Origin: Enterobacter sichuanensis
Lineage (GTDB): Bacteria; Pseudomonadota; Gammaproteobacteria; Enterobacterales; Enterobacteriaceae
DNA length: 33,374 nucleotides
NCBI RefSeq assembly: GCF_002939185.1
Contig: NZ_POVL01000051.1
Location: 1-33,374 of the forward strand
Reading direction: 5' to 3'
Shown: in pieces, positions 19,976 through 28,225 of the stretch
How positions within the stretch are numbered: position 1 is the first letter of the stretch
Layout of the letters: each line of letters starts with the position of its first letter
Notes under the pieces: generated by a model
Database searches by the model: none
What the model saw: the letters and a program-made list of their open reading frames with translations, nothing else
Told to the model about the DNA's origin: nothing
Position numbers and translations under genes: made by a program

Positions 19976-21262
19976 CTGGAACACATCTCTACCACCACGC
20001 TGATCGTTATCCTGATCGTCATGGTGGTCATCTCCGCCTATTTCTCCGGCTCGGAAACCGGCATGATGACCTTAAACCGCTACCGGTTACGTCATCGTGC
20101 TAAACAGGGTAACCGTGCCGCACGTCGCGTTGAAAAGCTGCTCCGCAAACCGGATCGCCTGATTAGCCTGGTGCTTATCGGCAACAACCTCGTCAACATT
20201 CTGGCCTCTGCCCTTGGCACCATCGTCGGGATGCGCCTGTACGGCAACGCCGGGGTGGCGATTGCCACCGGCGTGCTGACGTTTGTGGTGCTGGTGTTTG
20301 CCGAAGTGCTGCCGAAAACCATCGCCGCGCTTTACCCGGAGAAAGTCGCCTACCCGAGCAGCTTCCTGCTGGCACCGCTGCAAATTCTGATGATGCCGCT
20401 GGTCTGGCTGCTGAACATGGTGACGCGCGTCCTGATGCGGATGGTGGGGATCAAAGCCGATGTCACCATCAGCAGCGCGCTCAGCAAAGAGGAGCTGCGC
20501 ACCATCGTGAACGAATCCCGCTCGCAGATCTCCCGACGTAACCAGGACATGCTCCTCTCGGTGCTGGATCTGGAAAAAGTGAGCGTGAACGACATCATGG
20601 TGCCGCGTAATGAAATCGTCGGTATCGACATCAATGATGACTGGAAAGCCATCGTCCGTCAGCTGACGCACTCCCCGCACGGGCGCATTGTCCTGTATCG
20701 CGACTCGCTGGATGACGCCATCAGCATGCTGCGCGTGCGCGAAGCCTACCGTCTGATGACCGAGAAAAAAGAGTTCACCAAAGAGGTGATGCTGCGCGCC
20801 GCCGACGAGATTTACTACGTGCCGGAAGGCACCCCGCTCAGCACGCAGCTGGTGAAATTCCAGCGTAACAAGAAGAAGGTTGGCCTGGTGGTCAATGAAT
20901 ACGGCGACATTCAAGGCCTGGTGACGGTCGAAGATATTCTGGAAGAGATTGTCGGAGACTTTACCACCTCAATGTCCCCTTCCCTTGCGGAAGAAGTCAC
21001 TCCGCAAAATGACGGCTCGGTACTGATTGACGGCAGCGCGAACATTCGCGAACTCAACAAAGCCTTTAACTGGCATCTGCCGGAAGATGAGGCTCGCACC
21101 ATTAACGGGATGATTCTGGAAGCGCTGGAGGAGATCCCGGCGGCAGGCACGCGGGTGCGCATTGAACAGTACGATATAGATATCCTGGACGTGCAGGACA
21201 ATATGATTAAGCAGGTGAAGGTTCTGCCCGTTAAACCCCTGCGCGAAAGTATCGCTGAGTAA
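19976..21262 (+). CDS. corB: CNNM/CorC-family transporter-associated protein CorB (CTG start)
   Basis: Membrane protein of the CNNM/CorB family, linked to magnesium or cobalt efflux. It has an N-terminal DUF21 membrane domain (about 1-190), a CBS pair (about 200-340) and a C-terminal CorC/HlyC domain (about 345-428). The first ATG in frame (20021) would cut off the first membrane helix. The true start is very probably CTG 19976, reading LEHISTTTLIVILIV, because AAAGGAGT lies 6 bases before it and E. coli CorB begins MEHISTTTLI. This gives 428 residues, equal to E. coli. It is probably co-transcribed with ypjD. Confidence 0.9.
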   Translation: MEHISTTTLIVILIVMVVISAYFSGSETGMMTLNRYRLRHRAKQGNRAARRVEKLLRKPDRLISLVLIGNNLVNILASALGTIVGMRLYGNAGVAIATGVLTFVVLVFAEVLPKTIAALYPEKVAYPSSFLLAPLQILMMPLVWLLNMVTRVLMRMVGIKADVTISSALSKEELRTIVNESRSQISRRNQDMLLSVLDLEKVSVNDIMVPRNEIVGIDINDDWKAIVRQLTHSPHGRIVLYRDSLDDAISMLRVREAYRLMTEKKEFTKEVMLRAADEIYYVPEGTPLSTQLVKFQRNKKKVGLVVNEYGDIQGLVTVEDILEEIVGDFTTSMSPSLAEEVTPQNDGSVLIDGSANIRELNKAFNWHLPEDEARTINGMILEALEEIPAAGTRVRIEQYDIDILDVQDNMIKQVKVLPVKPLRESIAE

Positions 21263-21266
21263 GGTT

Positions 21267-21305
21267 GTAGGCCGGGTGAGCGAAGCCGCCACCCGGCACT
21301 ACGCG
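21267..21305. repeat. REP-type palindrome
   Basis: GTAGGCCGGGTG...CACCCGGCACTAC forms an extended imperfect inverted repeat around an AGCGAAGCC core, the usual form of an enterobacterial REP sequence. It sits between the convergent corB and grpE genes, where it may protect mRNA ends or help termination. Confidence 0.8.
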
Positions 21306-21314
21306 TGCGGCAAA

Positions 21315-21908
21315 TTACGCTTTCGCTTTCGCCACGGTTACCATCGCAGCACGAATGGTACGGCCGTTCAGGGTGTAGCCTTTCTGCATCACGCCCAGCA
21401 CTTTACCGGCTTCAATCTCTTCAGATTCCACCATCGCAATCGCCTGGTGAACATTTGGATCCAGCGGTACGTCGGTATCGGCAATCACTTCCACGCCAAA
21501 CTTACGCACCACGTCGAGCATGGATTTCAGCGTCAGCTCGATGCCTTCGATCATCGCCGCGTTGTCCGGATTCGCTTTGTCAGCGACTTCCAGCGCGCGA
21601 TCGAGGCTGTCGATAACCGGCAGCAGTTCGTTGACGAATTTCTCCAGCGCAAACTTGTGCGCCTTCTCAACGTCCTGCTCGGTACGACGACGCAGGTTTT
21701 CCATTTCCGCCTTGATGCGCAGAACACTGTCGCGTTCGCGATTCTGTGCTTCTACCAGCTGGGCTTCCAGATTCGCAATTTTTTCATCGCGCGGGTCCAC
21801 CTGCTCAGCAGATGCGTCTGGCTCTACAGCCTCAACTTCATCGTGCTGTTCCGTGATAATTTCTTCAGGGGCTTGCCCCTCAGGCGTTTTCTGTTCTTTA
21901 CTACTCAT
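21315..21908 (-). CDS. grpE: nucleotide exchange factor GrpE
   Basis: Releases ADP from DnaK and acts as a thermosensor of the chaperone cycle. The 197-residue product has a charged, disordered N-terminus, a long coiled-coil (about 40-135) and a C-terminal beta domain ending [18 protein letters not shown]. Start is at 21908 ([11 protein letters not shown]) because GGAG lies upstream and E. coli GrpE begins the same way. An in-frame ATG eight codons earlier has no such signal. A sigma-32 promoter precedes it. Confidence 0.98.
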   Translation of the reverse strand: MSSKEQKTPEGQAPEEIITEQHDEVEAVEPDASAEQVDPRDEKIANLEAQLVEAQNRERDSVLRIKAEMENLRRRTEQDVEKAHKFALEKFVNELLPVIDSLDRALEVADKANPDNAAMIEGIELTLKSMLDVVRKFGVEVIADTDVPLDPNVHQAIAMVESEEIEAGKVLGVMQKGYTLNGRTIRAAMVTVAKAKA

Positions 21909-21951
21909 GAATTTCTCCGCGTTTTTCTGCATTCATCTCGCTAACTTCGCT

Positions 21952-21982
21952 TATTATGGGGATCAGTTTCCGGGATTCAAGG
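21952..21982 (-). promoter_or_regulatory. sigma-32 promoter of grpE
   Basis: On minus, CCTTGAA and CCCCATAAT are separated by 13 bases, an excellent match to the heat-shock consensus. The element lies about 45-75 bases upstream of grpE, in the gap shared with the divergent nadK. Confidence 0.88.
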
Positions 21983-22030
21983 GAACAAGACAGATTGTCA
22001 TCATTCATCAGGCACAAGGACCTCCAGAAA

Positions 22031-22909
22031 ATGAATAATCATTTCAGGTGTATTGGGATCGTCGGGCATCCGCGTCACCCTACCGCATTGACGACACATG
22101 AAATGTTGTATCGCTGGTTGTGTAGCAAAGGCTATGAAGTGATGGTCGAGCAGCAGATTGCCCAGGAGCTGCAGCTGAAGAGCGTCAAAACCGGCACGCT
22201 GGCGGAAATTGGCCAACAGGCCGACCTCGCCGTGGTGGTAGGCGGCGACGGCAACATGCTCGGCGCGGCCCGCACGCTGGCGCGGTATGACATCAAGGTC
22301 ATCGGCATCAACCGTGGCAATCTCGGCTTTCTCACCGACCTCGACCCGGACAATGCGCAGCAGCAGCTGGCCGACGTGCTGGAAGGCCACTATATCAGTG
22401 AAAAGCGCTTTTTACTGGAAGCGCAGGTGTGCCAGCAGGACTGCCAGAAACGCATCAGCACCGCGATTAACGAGGTGGTCCTCCACCCCGGTAAAGTGGC
22501 GCACATGATTGAATTCGAGGTGTATATCGATGAAATCTTTGCCTTCTCCCAGCGTTCTGACGGGCTGATTATCTCCACCCCGACCGGTTCAACCGCCTAC
22601 TCGCTTTCTGCCGGCGGGCCGATCCTGACCCCGTCTCTGGATGCCATTACCCTGGTGCCTATGTTCCCGCACACGCTCTCCGCCCGGCCGCTGGTCATCA
22701 ACGGCGACAGCACGATACGTCTGCGGTTCTCGCACCGGCGTAACGACCTGGAGATCAGCTGCGACAGTCAGATAGCGCTGCCGATCCAGGAGGGGGAAGA
22801 CGTCCTTATTCGCCGGTGTGATTATCATCTGAATCTCATTCACCCGAAAGATTACAGCTATTTCAACACATTAAGCTCAAAGCTTGGCTGGTCAAAAAAA
22901 TTGTTCTGA
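22031..22909 (+). CDS. nadK: NAD kinase
   Basis: Phosphorylates NAD to NADP with ATP. The 292-residue product has the signature GGDGN (71-75, catalytic Asp73), the NE/D-type nucleotide-binding segments and [16 protein letters not shown]. Start is set at 22031 ([13 protein letters not shown]) by similarity, with AAGGAC nine bases before. The open frame extends 25 codons into the grpE promoter. It is transcribed divergently from grpE, with recN downstream behind SOS boxes. Confidence 0.97.
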   Translation: MNNHFRCIGIVGHPRHPTALTTHEMLYRWLCSKGYEVMVEQQIAQELQLKSVKTGTLAEIGQQADLAVVVGGDGNMLGAARTLARYDIKVIGINRGNLGFLTDLDPDNAQQQLADVLEGHYISEKRFLLEAQVCQQDCQKRISTAINEVVLHPGKVAHMIEFEVYIDEIFAFSQRSDGLIISTPTGSTAYSLSAGGPILTPSLDAITLVPMFPHTLSARPLVINGDSTIRLRFSHRRNDLEISCDSQIALPIQEGEDVLIRRCDYHLNLIHPKDYSYFNTLSSKLGWSKKLF

Positions 22910-22926
22910 TTTTGCATCCAGCACTT

Positions 22927-22986
22927 TACTGTATATAAAACCAGTTTATACTGTATGAAAACACAGTTATGGTTTTTCATACAGGA
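22927..22986 (+). promoter_or_regulatory. three LexA boxes of recN
   Basis: CTGTATATAAAACCAG (22929-22944) and CTGTATGAAAACACAG (22951-22966) are both good CTG-N10-CAG boxes. A third, ATGGTTTTTCATACAG (22969-22984), keeps only one half-site. This reproduces the E. coli recN layout of two strong boxes and one weak box covering the promoter. TATACT at 22947-22952 is a likely -10. Confidence 0.88.
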
Positions 22987-22994
22987 AAACAATT

Positions 22995-24656
22995 ATGCTG
23001 GCACAACTGACCATCAGCAACTTTGCCATTGTTCGTGAGCTTGAGATCGATTTCCACAGCGGCATGACGGCGATCACCGGGGAAACCGGTGCAGGTAAAT
23101 CCATTGCCATTGATGCCCTCGGCTTGTGCCTTGGCGGCCGTGCAGAGGGCGACATGGTGCGCATGGGCGCGAACCGTGCCGACCTTTGCGCCCGTTTCTC
23201 CCTGAAAGACACCCCTGCTGCTCAGCGCTGGCTGGAACAGAACCAGCTTGAAGATGGACGTGAGTGTTTACTTCGCCGCGTGATCAGCAGCGACGGTCGC
23301 TCACGTGGCTTTATCAACGGCACGGCGGTTCCGCTTTCCCAGCTGCGCGAACTCGGCCAGCTGCTTATCCAGATCCACGGTCAGCACGCGCATCAGCAAT
23401 TGGTTAAACCCGAACAGCAGAAAGCGCTGCTGGACGGCTATGCGGGTGAGTACGCGCTTACTCAACTGATGGCTGAGCACTATCGCCAGTGGCATCAAAG
23501 CTGCCGGGAACTTGCCCAGCATCAACAGCAAAGCCAGGAGCGTGCCGCCCGTGCGGAGCTGCTGGAATACCAGCTTAAAGAGCTGAACGAATTTAACCCG
23601 CAGCCGGGTGAGTTTGAGCAAATCGACGAAGAGTACAAACGCCTGGCAAACAGCGGCCACCTGCTCTCAACCAGCCAGAATGCGCTCAACCTGCTGGCGG
23701 ATGGCGAAGACGTGAACCTGCAGAGCCAGCTGTATAACGTTCGTCAGCTGCTTACCGAACTGGTCGGCATGGACAGCAAACTCTCTGGTGTCCTGGATAT
23801 GCTGGAAGAGGCTGCCATTCAGATCTCCGAAGCCGGTGACGAACTGCGCCACTACTGTGAGCGTCTCGATCTCGACCCGAACCGTCTGTTTGAGCTGGAG
23901 CAGCGTATCTCCCGTCAGATCTCGCTTGCACGCAAGCATCACGTCACGCCGGAAGAGCTGCCGGGCTACTATCAGTCTCTGCTGGAAGAGCAGCAGCAGC
24001 TTGACGATCAGGCTGACTCCCTGGAAACCCTCTCTCTGGCAGTGAGCCTGCACCATGAACAGGCGCTGGCGACAGCACAAAAACTGCACGACATCCGTCA
24101 GCATTACGCTCAGGAGCTGAGCCAGCACATCACGGACAGCATGCACACGCTGGCGATGCCGCACGGCATCTTCACCATTGATGTTCGCTTCGAAGAAAAT
24201 CACCTGACGGCAGAAGGTGCGGATCGCATCGAATTCCGCGTCACCACCAACCCGGGGCAGCCGCTACAGGCAATCTCCAAAGTGGCCTCCGGCGGTGAGC
24301 TGTCGCGTATTGCGCTGGCAATTCAGGTGATTACCGCACGTAAAATGGAAACCCCGGCGCTGATTTTCGATGAAGTGGATGTCGGGATCAGCGGCCCGAC
24401 GGCGGCGGTGGTCGGTAAACTGCTGCGCCAGTTAGGCGAATCAACGCAGGTGATGTGTGTCACCCACCTGCCGCAGGTTGCGGGCTGTGGACATCATCAC
24501 TTTATCGTCAGTAAGGAAACCGACGGTGAGATGACCGAAACGCACATGAAGCCGCTGGATAAACGTGCGCGTCTGCAGGAGCTGGCGCGCCTGCTCGGTG
24601 GCAGCGAAGTGACGCGTAACACACTCGCGAACGCGAAAGAACTGCTGGCGGCATAA
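22995..24656 (+). CDS. recN: DNA repair protein RecN
   Basis: SMC-like ATPase that holds DNA ends and sister chromatids together during double-strand-break repair. The 553-residue product has an N-terminal ABC-half with GETGAGKS (29-36), a central coiled-coil arm (about 150-370), and a C-terminal ABC-half with the signature [12 protein letters not shown] and Walker [14 protein letters not shown]. It is SOS-induced through the three upstream LexA boxes. The E. coli protein ends in an AA degradation tag for ClpXP; this one also ends LLAA. Confidence 0.98.
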   Translation: MLAQLTISNFAIVRELEIDFHSGMTAITGETGAGKSIAIDALGLCLGGRAEGDMVRMGANRADLCARFSLKDTPAAQRWLEQNQLEDGRECLLRRVISSDGRSRGFINGTAVPLSQLRELGQLLIQIHGQHAHQQLVKPEQQKALLDGYAGEYALTQLMAEHYRQWHQSCRELAQHQQQSQERAARAELLEYQLKELNEFNPQPGEFEQIDEEYKRLANSGHLLSTSQNALNLLADGEDVNLQSQLYNVRQLLTELVGMDSKLSGVLDMLEEAAIQISEAGDELRHYCERLDLDPNRLFELEQRISRQISLARKHHVTPEELPGYYQSLLEEQQQLDDQADSLETLSLAVSLHHEQALATAQKLHDIRQHYAQELSQHITDSMHTLAMPHGIFTIDVRFEENHLTAEGADRIEFRVTTNPGQPLQAISKVASGGELSRIALAIQVITARKMETPALIFDEVDVGISGPTAAVVGKLLRQLGESTQVMCVTHLPQVAGCGHHHFIVSKETDGEMTETHMKPLDKRARLQELARLLGGSEVTRNTLANAKELLAA

Positions 24657-24794
24657 ACTTTTTCGGGATCTCAGGGTCATACAGAACAACAAAAACGCCG
24701 CCAGACCGGTTTCAAAGTGGGGCAAGGTCTATTATCATCGGCATATTACATATGAGCCGCGTTCTGCTCGGGCCCGAAAAGGAATCAAATCACT

Positions 24795-25133
24795 ATGCGT
24801 TGTAAAATGCTGACCGCTGCCGCAGCGGTTCTTCTGATGTTGACCGCAGGCTGTTCCACTCTGGAGAAAGTGGTTTACCGTCCTGACATCAACCAGGGGA
24901 ACTACCTAACCCCTAACGATGTGTCCAAAATCCGTGTGGGGATGACACAACAGCAGGTCGCTTATGCACTGGGAACCCCGATGATGTCCGATCCGTTCGG
25001 CACTAACACCTGGTTCTATGTCTTCCGTCAGAAGCCGGGCCATGAAGATGCGACCCAGCAGACCCTGACGCTGACCTTCAGCAGCGCTGGTGTGTTGACT
25101 AACATCGACAATAAGCCTGCCCTGACCAAATAA
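24795..25133 (+). CDS. bamE: outer membrane assembly lipoprotein BamE (SmpA)
   Basis: Small lipoprotein of the BAM complex that stabilises the BamA-BamD interaction. The 112-residue precursor has the lipobox LTAGC (Cys20) and the SmpA/OmlA fold, with the conserved [15 protein letters not shown] segment. GGAA lies about 13 bases before the ATG. A terminator follows at once. Confidence 0.96.
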   Translation: MRCKMLTAAAAVLLMLTAGCSTLEKVVYRPDINQGNYLTPNDVSKIRVGMTQQQVAYALGTPMMSDPFGTNTWFYVFRQKPGHEDATQQTLTLTFSSAGVLTNIDNKPALTK

Positions 25134-25150
25134 CTCGGTGTCAGAAATGC

Positions 25151-25177
25151 AAAAAGGTGCTCATTGAGCACCTTTTT
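25151..25177 (+). terminator. bamE terminator
   Basis: AAAAGGTGCTC-att-GAGCACCTTTTT is a perfect 11-bp stem with an A-run before and T-run after, 18 bases past the stop codon. It could also serve ratB on the other strand. Confidence 0.92.
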
Positions 25178-25191
25178 TGTTTTCTGTTGAT

Positions 25192-25228
25192 CCCCTCGCC
25201 CCATTGGGGAGAGGGTCAGGGTGAGGGG
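25192..25228. repeat. GC-rich intergenic palindromic repeat
   Basis: The segment combines a short hairpin CTCGCCCC-att-GGGGAGAG with outer CCCTC/GAGGG arms. It looks like the CCCTCACC...GGGGAGAGGG intergenic repeats common in Enterobacter and Klebsiella. It lies between convergent bamE and ratB. Confidence 0.65.
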
Positions 25229-25237
25229 AAGAAACCG

Positions 25238-25525
25238 CTACTTACCAGATTTCTCCGCACGCTGGCGACGCAGCTCTTTCGGGTCAGCAATCAGCGGACG
25301 ATAAATCTCCACCCGGTCGCCCTCTTTCAGCACATCCCCCAGCTTCACCGGACGGCTGTAAATTCCAACCTTATTTTTCGCCAGGTCGATATCGCTGCGA
25401 AGCTCAAGGATGCCGGAAGCGCGGATAGCCGCTTCGACGGTCGCCCCCTCTTCCAGCGTCACGCGCTGCAGGTACTGCTTCTCCGGCAACGCATACACCA
25501 CTTCTACCGCAATCTTATGCGACAC
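25238..25525 (-). CDS. ratB: RnfH/UPF0125 family protein RatB
   Basis: A 95-residue ubiquitin-like (RnfH, UPF0125) protein encoded with RatA. It was proposed as the partner antitoxin, but that role is not confirmed. The conserved stretch [18 protein letters not shown] is plain. The ORF could extend to 25609, but that part lies within ratA. The start is taken as GTG 25525 with GAGG upstream, giving [11 protein letters not shown], equivalent to the E. coli N-terminus. It overlaps the end of ratA by 11 bases. Confidence 0.88.
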   Translation of the reverse strand: MSHKIAVEVVYALPEKQYLQRVTLEEGATVEAAIRASGILELRSDIDLAKNKVGIYSRPVKLGDVLKEGDRVEIYRPLIADPKELRRQRAEKSGK

Positions 25526-25952
25526 TGTAAACCTCTTTGGCGCGAGTGGTGAACGCCTGAACCATGTTCGAGGCCAGCTCTTTAAAGATGCGGCCAAACG
25601 CCAGCTCAATCAGCTTATTGGTAAACTCAAAGTCCAGATGGAACTCAATGCGACAGGCGTCAGCACTCAGTGGCGTAAATTTCCAGCCTCCCATCAGCTT
25701 TTTAAACGGACCATCCACCAGATGCATCAAAATACTCTGATTGCTCGTCAGCGTATTACGGGTGGTGAACGTCTTGCTGATCCCCGCTTTGGAGACATCC
25801 ACTGCCGCCGTCATCTGCGTCGGGCCGGACTCCAGAACGCGGCTCCCGGTGCATCCCGGAATAAACTCTGGATAAGACTGAACATCGTTCACTAACTGAT
25901 ACATTTGTTCCGCGCTGTAAGGCACAAGCGCAGTACGGCTAATCTGAGGCAT
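25515..25952 (-). CDS. ratA: ribosome-association toxin / Coq10-like START protein RatA
   Basis: A 145-residue single-domain SRPBCC (START/Coq10-like) protein. In E. coli, overproduced RatA blocks 30S-50S joining, and the fold suggests a ubiquinone- or lipid-binding role in normal cells. Hallmarks are [18 protein letters not shown] and [13 protein letters not shown]. Start at 25952 is preferred (GGGAA upstream); in-frame ATGs at 25964 and 25991 lie further up. It is divergent from smpB and coupled to ratB by overlap. Confidence 0.9.
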   Translation of the reverse strand: MPQISRTALVPYSAEQMYQLVNDVQSYPEFIPGCTGSRVLESGPTQMTAAVDVSKAGISKTFTTRNTLTSNQSILMHLVDGPFKKLMGGWKFTPLSADACRIEFHLDFEFTNKLIELAFGRIFKELASNMVQAFTTRAKEVYSVA

Positions 25953-26108
25953 AGCATTTCCCATGGTCACACAACGGACAAATAATAACATTTATCACCT
26001 GTTAAAAAAACGCTAAGCCTCATCTCGTGCTAAGATAGCGCGTTAGACCTCACAGGACGCAATGAGGTGACTTTTTGAAATCAGATTACCGACGGCTTTA
26101 CGACACTT

Positions 26109-26591
26109 ATGACGAAGAAAAAAGCACATAAACCAGGCTCGGCGACCATTGCGCTCAACAAGCGTGCTCGCCACGAGTATTTCATTGAAGAAGAATTCGA
26201 AGCGGGCCTTGCGTTGCAGGGCTGGGAAGTAAAATCGCTGCGCGCCGGGAAAGCCAACATCGGCGATAGCTACGTGATCCTGAAAGATGGCGAAGCCTTC
26301 CTGTTCGGTGCGAACTTTACGCCGCTGACTGTCGCCTCGTCACACTACGTGTGTGACCCAACGCGCACCCGTAAGCTGCTGCTGAACAAGCGTGAGCTGG
26401 AATCCCTTTACGGGCGCATTAACCGCGAAGGTTTCACCGTGGTCGCCCTGTCGCTGTACTGGAAAAACGCCTGGTGCAAAGTGAAAATTGGCGTCGCGAA
26501 AGGTAAAAAACAGCACGACAAACGTACTGACCTGAAAGAGCGCGAGTGGCAGCTCGACAAAGCGCGCATCATGAAAAACGCAGGACGTTGA
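26109..26591 (+). CDS. smpB: tmRNA-binding protein SmpB
   Basis: Binds tmRNA and brings it to stalled ribosomes for trans-translation. The 160-residue protein has the OB-fold body ([20 protein letters not shown]) and the basic C-terminal tail (KGKKQHDKR...[14 protein letters not shown]) that enters the empty mRNA channel. It lies 89 bases upstream of its RNA partner ssrA, the usual order. Confidence 0.98.
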   Translation: MTKKKAHKPGSATIALNKRARHEYFIEEEFEAGLALQGWEVKSLRAGKANIGDSYVILKDGEAFLFGANFTPLTVASSHYVCDPTRTRKLLLNKRELESLYGRINREGFTVVALSLYWKNAWCKVKIGVAKGKKQHDKRTDLKEREWQLDKARIMKNAGR

Positions 26592-26656
26592 TTCTGCACA
26601 CTTATTGTACTATTCAATAAGTTAGCGTTCCGGGCTGGTATCCAGGAAGTGAAATC

Positions 26657-26665
26657 TGGTATACT
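26657..26665 (+). promoter_or_regulatory. extended -10 promoter of ssrA
   Basis: TGGTATACT gives an extended -10 (TGN plus TATACT), 15 bases before the 5' end of the mature RNA. No good -35 is visible at the normal distance. Confidence 0.55.
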
Positions 26666-26680
26666 TAGTTCAACACTATT

Positions 26681-27044
26681 GGGGCTGATTCTGGATTCGA
26701 CGGGATTTGCGAAACCCAAGGTGCATGCCGAGGGGCGGTTTGCCTCGTTAAAAGCCGCAAAAAAATAGTCGCAAACGACGAAAACTACGCTTTAGCAGCT
26801 TAATAACCTGCTCTGAGCCCTCTCTCCCTAGCTTCCGCTCTTAAGACGGGGATCAAAGAGAGGTCAAACCCAAAAGAGATCGCGTGGAAGCCCTGCCTGG
26901 GGTTGAAGCGTTAAAACTAATCAGGCTAGTTCGTTAGTGGCGTGTCTGTCCGCAGCTGGCGTGCGAATGTAAAGACAAACTAAGCATGTAGTACCGAGGA
27001 TGTAGAAATTTCGGACGCGGGTTCAACTCCCGCCAGCTCCACCA
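26681..27044 (+). ncRNA. ssrA: transfer-messenger RNA (tmRNA)
   Basis: About 364 bases from GGGGCTGATTCTGGATTCGAC to GTTCAACTCCCGCCAGCTCCACCA; these ends form the tRNA-Ala-like acceptor, and the T-arm includes GTTCAACTC. The tag reading frame starts at GCA 26771 and encodes ANDENYALAA followed by TAA (26801-26803), identical to the E. coli tag. The 3' end is a well-known integration target, and the foreign island starts right behind it. Confidence 0.98.
27020..27044. other. inferred island attachment site (attL-side, ssrA 3' end)
   Basis: The last about 25 bases of ssrA are the usual core used by ssrA-specific tyrosine integrases. A P4-type integrase remnant starts 164 bases downstream, and base composition changes here. 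No second copy of this sequence was seen in the window, so the other boundary lies beyond it or has been lost. Confidence 0.5.
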
Positions 27045-27078
27045 ATTTTTGATATATTGAAGTTCAGTGAAGTCTATC

Positions 27079-27112
27079 AAGCCCGCATGGAACCAGCCTT
27101 GTGGGCTTTTTT
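27079..27112 (+). terminator. ssrA terminator
   Basis: AAGCCCGCA pairs with TGTGGGCTT (one G-U) around a 12-base loop and runs into six T, 35 bases past the tmRNA CCA end. Confidence 0.8.
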
Positions 27113-27159
27113 ACGTCTATAGTAGTATACCGAGAATTGCTAGAATCTACTCGTTATGA

Positions 27160-27201
27160 CACCCTTTTTGGGGCCCAATACAAAGGGTCCCAAAAAGGGT
27201 G
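27160..27201. repeat. 13-bp inverted repeat upstream of the integrase
   Basis: CACCCTTTTTGGG (27160-27172) and CCCAAAAAGGGTG (27189-27201) are perfect inverted copies around a 16-base spacer, ending 7 bases before the int start codon. They could be integrase arm-type sites that also autoregulate int, or an RNA hairpin covering the ribosome binding site (GGGTG lies inside the right arm). Confidence 0.7.
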
Positions 27202-27207
27202 CCAAAC

Positions 27208-27500
27208 ATGGCAAAAATCGCTAAGAAGCTCACTGACACTGAAATCAAAAGCACCAAACCTACCGAGAAAGAGGTTAACCTTTTTGACGGCGATGGTTTG
27301 CTCCTGCGAATCGTCCCCTTGGCGAAGGGAGGAAAGAAAAATTGGTATTTTCAGATATGCAGTGCCTGTGACCAAAAAGCGAACTAAGGTGAGCTTAGGA
27401 ACCTATCCTCACCTTACACTTGCGAAGGCACGAGCTTTACGTGATAAGTACTTGTCGTTGCTTGCAAATGGTATAGACCCACAAGTTCATAACACCCACA
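27208..27500 (+). pseudogene. P4/CP4-57-type tyrosine integrase, frameshifted and truncated
   Basis: The frame from ATG 27208 (MAKIAKKLTDTEIKSTKPTE) reads the N-terminal arm-binding domain (DUF4102) as far as KKNWYF. An extra base in the TTTTC run near 27340-27346 moves the rest (RYAVPVTKKRTKVSLGTYPH...SLLANGIDPQVH) into another frame. Similarity then fades near 27490-27500. The core-binding and catalytic domains (the R-H-R-Y residues) are absent, so no active recombinase can be made. It is placed directly behind ssrA, as expected for its family. Confidence 0.85.
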
Positions 27501-27982
27501 AAGCCAATGTATGCGAGAGATATTGTGACTTTAACCGGGTATTAGGAGCCGTTTCAGATAAAAGATGTTCTTCGATTCGACTGCTCTTGGTTATAGCACT
27601 AAGTAATCGTTAATATTGAAGGACGAAAGGCTACTTCAAAACAAAGTAACCTTTCCAATATCCCCATATATGGGACAAGTGGTACATTAACTGCACATAG
27701 TGCAGGATACATATGACATAAAAATTTTTATTTATGGCATACATTATAAATAACTTGTATTTTATCAATGTCAATAGATTCTTGTTTAATACTTTTAAAA
27801 TAATTATATGATTGTTTTTATTATAGCTTCGCTTGTACAAGCGAAGATCCTATTTTTCTTGAATGAATAATGCCAATTATAAGAGAAGCAAGGGCTAACC
27901 CTACGAAGCCGCTGCGCTTGTTTCTTTGGGTTCCCCTTGCTTTTCTTCCCTTCGGTTAGAAAAGAAAATCCAGCCAAGTTTA
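27501..27982. other. AT-rich stretch without a convincing gene
   Basis: Follows the integrase remnant. Open frames here are short and low in complexity (Ile/Asn/Lys/Tyr-rich), so I do not call them. Visible structure: a small hairpin AAGGCTACTT-caaaaca-AAGTAACCTT (27624-27650, one mismatch), and a much longer hairpin at 27881-27948, listed separately. Confidence 0.6.
27881..27948. repeat. long imperfect inverted repeat / structured hairpin
   Basis: AAGAGAAGCAAGGGCTAACCC (27881-27901) pairs with GGGTTCCCCTTGCTTTTCTT (27928-27947) almost along its full length, with only a mismatch and a one-base bulge. The 26-base loop (around GAAGCCGCTGCGCTT) can form a smaller inner stem. It is far more stable than its AT-rich surroundings. 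It could be a regulatory RNA end, a transposon-derived palindrome or a recombination site; the sequence alone does not decide. Confidence 0.6.
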
Positions 27983-28156
27983 TCAACTATCTACAGTATT
28001 CTCACTAAAGAGTAACCGCCACTTTATACTCCGTTTGTGAGCTGCGGCTACTGTAGCATTTTTGGGTTTAAATTTTCTATCATTACCAGTTGTTATGTCG
28101 GGATAAAAATATTTTCTCGCATCCAACCATAAAGATATCAGATTTGCTATCTTCAT
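27983..28156 (-). CDS. small hypothetical ORF downstream of the RSH gene
   Basis: A 57-codon frame from ATG 28156 (MKIANLISLWLDARKYFYPD) to a stop at 27983; the frame also extends upstream to a TTG at 28198. The product is basic, with no membrane segment and no family that I recognise. It lies beyond the apparent terminator of the NACHT-RSH operon and has only a weak ribosome binding site. It may be a remnant rather than a working gene. Confidence 0.25.
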   Translation of the reverse strand: MKIANLISLWLDARKYFYPDITTGNDRKFKPKNATVAAAHKRSIKWRLLFSENTVDS

Positions 28157-28179
28157 CACTTCACATAATGAAACTTTTA

Positions 28180-28207
28180 AAGTAGGCCTAAAATACAAGG
28201 CCTACTT
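28180..28207 (-). terminator. terminator of the NACHT-RSH operon
   Basis: AAGTAGGCCT and AGGCCTACTT form a perfect 10-bp stem with an 8-base loop, 19 bases past the RSH stop codon. On the minus strand the U-run that follows is short (TTTAAAAGTTT), so efficiency is uncertain. Confidence 0.65.
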
Positions 28208-28225
28208 AATAGCCGGAGATAGTTA

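Noticed and set aside
20087..20914. 275-codon minus-strand frame inside corB
   Set aside because: Rich in His, Gln and Arg in the way of shadow frames in GC-rich genes; the plus-strand CorB protein is unmistakable.
27631..27840. 69-codon minus-strand frame in the AT-rich gap
   Set aside because: Low-complexity Ile/Asn/Lys/Tyr text without a ribosome binding site or family resemblance; typical of chance frames in AT-rich DNA.
27501..28225. Possible retron or CRISPR array, suggested by hairpins near the defence genes
   Set aside because: No reverse transcriptase gene, no regularly spaced direct repeats and no Cas genes are visible in the window.
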